64,000 nucleotides of DNA. It comes from Micrasema longulum (lineage: Eukaryota > Arthropoda > Insecta > Trichoptera > Brachycentridae). A model generated the notes under the pieces. It had not been told where the DNA came from. It saw only the letters and a program-made list of their open reading frames with translations, and did no database searches. The stretch is from positions 62,001 through 126,000 of the forward strand of contig JAGVSM010002916.1 of assembly GCA_022494885.1 (NCBI GenBank), given 5' to 3'. Numbering within the stretch: the first letter of the stretch is position 1; every line of letters begins with the position of its first letter. A program made the position numbers and the translations under genes. Positions 60,786-64,000 of the stretch are shown one piece after another.

Positions 60786-61410
60786 TATGTCCAAATGTTT
60801 GCAGACTGGCTGGATTTCCATTCTAAGGAGTTATTTAGATCTAAATGTTCGGCCTCGCCTAGTAGGTGAATTGGTCCAGCCAGATGAATCTCACCCACAT
60901 TGTAAAATCTACAGCTTTTTTACTTCACAAAAGTCAACAGATGGAAGAGTTGAGGAAGTGTGGGTGTTTAAACATGGGCAGAATGGTGAACGTTACACAG
61001 TGTGTAAAGTTGCCACTTAAACCAGCCAACGACAAATCATAAACTCCCTAAATATTTTAATTTATTTGAACAGAGAGGGAAAACATTGTTGGTAAGGGAA
61101 TATGGAAGCCTAGGCATTTACAAAGCTTATGACATGTCATTGGCTGGTTTAAGTGGCCACTTTACACACTGTGTAACATTCACCATTCTGCCCATGTTTA
61201 AACATCCACATTTCCTCAACTCTTCCATCTGTTGACTTTTGTGAAGTAAAGGAGCTGAAACCTTTATTAACCTGTAAGTGCCTAGACTTCCATATTCCCT
61301 TATCAACAATGTTTTACCTCTCGGTTGAAATAAATTTAAATATGAATAACTCCCTAGGGAGGAAATCCAGCCAGTCTGCAATCATTTGGACATACTTAAA
61401 CATTGTCACT
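60786..61410. repeat. A/B dispersed repeat in inverted arrangement
   Basis: 60786-60845 is a B module in reverse. 60850-61050 is an A module forward, about 61075-61262 an A module in reverse, and 61270-61410 an A end plus B forward. The forward and reverse A modules form a long near-perfect inverted repeat with a short centre. Confidence 0.75.
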
Positions 61411-61414
61411 AAAT

Positions 61415-62026
61415 ATTCCCTTCTCAAAAATATTCTCCTCTCTTTTGCAACAAGTTAAGTTTTATATTGGAACGGGGTATGTACCCTTGTTAGCTGGGTA
61501 AATTGAACGTAAAATTGTATTTTTGATAAAAGGTGTAAATAAATAAATAAATATTAAAAGTGTGTTTCGTATTTTATGTTGGTGTTCGCATAATGTTATT
61601 GGCTCAAGGAATATGCTGTTTTCTGCACCATTTTTTTTATCTTGCTTGTTACGAAGACAACCTCCCGGTGAGAGATGCACGAAGAAAGTCAGAAGATGGC
61701 CGAGGTCACGAGTTCAGAACGCTTCGGATTCTTACTTCTTGCATTTCAGATTATTAATTAAGGATTAAGGTCATCACGTCTTCCATACATATTTATCACT
61801 TTTGGATGCTCTTTTAATGACGCAGCATTCTCAACAACAATTTATTATTTTCTTTCTCACTCGATCTTTTTATTTTTGATCATAATATTCAATTAGGGAT
61901 TCCGAATCTTGTGCATTGAAAACAATTGAAATATCAAACATTTGAACGCCGCTTTTTGAAAAAAATGATTCAATAATTTATAATCTATGTTGTAAGTATC
62001 ATATTCAACGGCGGCCCTAGTGTACA
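61415..62026. other. intergenic, no gene seen
   Basis: AT-rich; contains AAATAAATAAATA at about 61538. Frames near 61560-61760 are unsupported. Confidence 0.5.
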
Positions 62027-62034
62027 GATTAAGT

Positions 62035-62846
62035 CAGTGTTTCCCAGCCTTCTTTATGCCATGCGACACCGTAGTCTTTTCAAAAGTCAGATGCCTCACC
62101 GGCATCATTTTTAATTAAACAGAGGTAAATTTTCAAATCATATTGTAATGTGTTTGTAAACATATGAATCCCTAATGGAATTAAATAAAACCTATTCGAA
62201 TATGTATATTATAACTGAAATGATTACAAAACACAAATTAAAAATGAAATTGAGTAGAAATAATTGAAAACAATAATAAAACACGAGTGACAATTGATAT
62301 TGAGTACAAACACATATCTTGACCCCTAATTCATGATTAAATTAAGTTACGCATGCTGCAAACAAATTATATGTCCGGATCTAACTTAGTTCATTCCAGT
62401 CTTAGGTCCCCTCTATACCTCTATTAGTTATATCCAATCGATTTCGTTTTTTAATGAGTAAATCGCTTCTGGCGCTAAAACCACATTTCACCAAATAAGA
62501 TAAGGGAAAGAGTAATAATAACTTTCTGGCATGCAAAGTAATATTTCCTAATATACTATCTTTATTTTGTGTTAGTGTCTTCGCAAATCCATGTCATTAT
62601 TCCTACATCCTGCACAGTTTCTGTGTTTTAAGATAATTATTGAATTTGTAACGGGTTTCATTCTATTTTAATTACAATTTGGCGTATATTTCAATTTTGT
62701 ACATCTCAGGCATATTTTTGTATGACTGATGAGTATTCCCCTTTATATGTGGAATGCCGACGTGTCTCATCTCTGAAGCGTGGTGCCCCATCTCTGAGGC
62801 TTATTGCCCAACCGGTAGGGCGTACGCCCCACCTTGGGAAACACTG
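62035..62846. mobile_element. non-autonomous hAT-like element
   Basis: 812 bp bounded by CAGTGTTTCCCA and its exact complement TGGGAAACACTG, the classic hAT terminal motif. Flanking octamers GATTAAGT and CAGTAAGT agree at six of eight positions, as expected for an aged 8-bp target duplication. The inside is AT-rich without transposase. Confidence 0.8.
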
Positions 62847-62854
62847 CAGTAAGT

Positions 62855-63170
62855 GGTGACACGTATAAAAAAAGCGTTTTTCTATGATTTCATTCAGTTT
62901 TACAACAACGAAGTAGTACAGTTCAAAAGCTGTTAATTATTTGTCTTCACCTTTTTTTACTGATAAGTAATTTTATTCCTTTTATGTACATATGTTATTT
63001 TTGAGTTTTGGAGTAGAGTGGTGGAATGGCGTATCTTTGTTTTTGCAATTTCAGTATTTTTTTATTCCTAAATATTTTGTGGCATTTAGGTAAAAGCTAG
63101 TTAAAATAGAATTAGTTGAAATAAAGTTAGTAAATAAAAGTACAGTGCAGGTCAGAGTTGTCAAAAATAG
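62855..63170. other. intergenic, no gene seen
   Basis: AT-rich, no feature recognised. Confidence 0.5.
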
Positions 63171-63177
63171 TCAAGTA

Positions 63178-63340
63178 ATGAGGAACTTCAGCCCTACGGG
63201 AAATTGGATCCAAAAAATGTTTACTTTTGCGCGGTAAAAATTAGAGCACTAAATTTTACTGCAAAGTTTCTTGAAAACGTTAAAAAAAAAATCAAAATAA
63301 AAACAAACTACTTTGAACGACGTCACTTGTTCATATGTAA
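63178..63340 (+). repeat. second copy of the unclassified repeat at 13070-13530
   Basis: GAGGAACTTCAGCCCTA, AATTGGATCCAAAAAATGTT and TTTGAACGACGTCACTTGTT occur in the same order as the complement of 13070-13530, but without the nested SINE-2. Confidence 0.6.
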
Positions 63341-63636
63341 TTAATTCAATTAATTTATTTGCAATATAACATATACATTACAAAAATATATTCAATACGT
63401 ACATATTATAAAAAAGAAAAAAAATACACGAAAGAGACTCATGTCAAAGTAGTAGAAGAATCCTGCTCCGGAAAACCCCTTCGGATACATGGAACAGATC
63501 AATATCCAGAGCGATGTTTTTCAGCATAGCGGTAGCCCGTCCAAAAGGCATAACCATAGGCAGGTTGGTCCTGAATATCGGAATATGAAACAATCTATGC
63601 TGACGCTGTCTTAGGTAATTATCAGGAACATATTAA
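63340..63636 (-). pseudogene. CR1/jockey-type LINE 3' end, second copy
   Basis: The minus strand encodes a close relative of the cap at 53775-54041 (DNYLRQRQHRLFHIPIFRTN, then LPMVMPFGRA). The copy breaks exactly after TAATTATCAGGAACATA, where a different LINE starts. Confidence 0.7.
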
Positions 63637-63910
63637 TGCGTTTGTAGTGTCTAGAGTCGATTATTGTAATAGTATATCTACGCAGGGCTACCAATAAACA
63701 TAGTAACTCGTCTACGGTCTGTATTAAATGCCGCAGCGAGAATTATTTTTGGAATCTCTATACAAGTCATATCACTTCTGGAATTACACTGGATACGTTT
63801 TCCACAGAAGGTGGAATACAAACTCTGTTGGCTTATGTATAAGTAACTGCACAACTCTGCTCCGGAGTATCTAAGGGAACTATGTATTCCAGATGAACTA
63901 GCCAACTATG
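63637..63910 (+). pseudogene. L2-clade LINE RT C-terminal fragment, second copy
   Basis: AFVVSRVDYCNSI, then a LNAAARIIFGIS block and LHWIRFPQKVEYKLCWLMYK with in-frame stops, then PEYLRELCIPDELA. It is closely related to 52650-53245 and extends further 5', but is cut near 63905. Confidence 0.75.
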
Positions 63911-64000
63911 ATATATTTTGTTACCCTTTAAATAATATGGATTTTTTAAATATTTTTTAAAATTTTTTACATCCTTTTTTAACTACTATTTAAAAAAATA
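63911..64000. other. AT-rich window end
   Basis: No feature seen. Confidence 0.6.

Overview
The window is insect-type nuclear DNA: AT-rich, intron-containing, full of LINE, SINE and DNA-transposon remnants, with one protein-coding gene I can support end to end. That gene is Delta (Dl), the transmembrane DSL ligand of Notch. It lies on the + strand in seven coding exons from 15149 to 49419. The spliced frame is 2316 nt (771 aa plus stop), and every donor, acceptor and phase agrees. The protein has a signal peptide, an MNNL domain, a DSL domain, nine EGF repeats as in Drosophila Delta, one membrane segment and an intracellular tail of about 150 aa ending in a PDZ-type motif (-ATQV). The organism is an insect. 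Frequent GGTACC-centred GTAGGTAC-type words hint at Lepidoptera, but this is weak and I do not claim an order.

Layout. From 1 to about 14.6 kb is a repeat-rich upstream flank: a dimeric repeat with an 11-bp target duplication, an internally deleted mariner, a broken non-LTR reverse transcriptase, two tRNA-derived SINE families, an L2-type LINE tail and a 30-bp-arm hairpin. From about 14.6 to 15.2 kb lie the likely Delta promoter, 5' UTR, a short uORF and exon 1. From 15.2 to 47.7 kb are five long introns (12.4, 8.3, 5.7, 3.6 and 1.9 kb). They contain GC-richer islands and few transposons, which suggests cis-regulatory content. From 47.7 to 49.4 kb are the large EGF/TM/tail exon and the last exon. 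From 49.4 to about 52.1 kb is a probable 2.7-kb 3' UTR without repeats. From 52.1 to 64 kb is a second repeat-rich flank: SINE heads, L2 and CR1/jockey-like LINE ends, the same dispersed repeat in inverted copies, a TAAA microsatellite, a hAT-like element with terminal inverted repeats, and a small pair of unrecognised reading frames near 58.6-59.05 kb.

Most notable. (1) By eye, seven exact CGTGGGAA words, the high-affinity Su(H)/CSL site, fall inside the Delta introns and none in the flanks, against well under one expected; this suggests direct Notch feedback on Delta. (2) The last intron's donor itself supplies an in-frame TAA, so retaining this 121-bp intron would give a Delta lacking the PDZ motif. 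(3) Several repeat families here have internal structure worth cataloguing. I see no prokaryote-type or defence-type system in the window.
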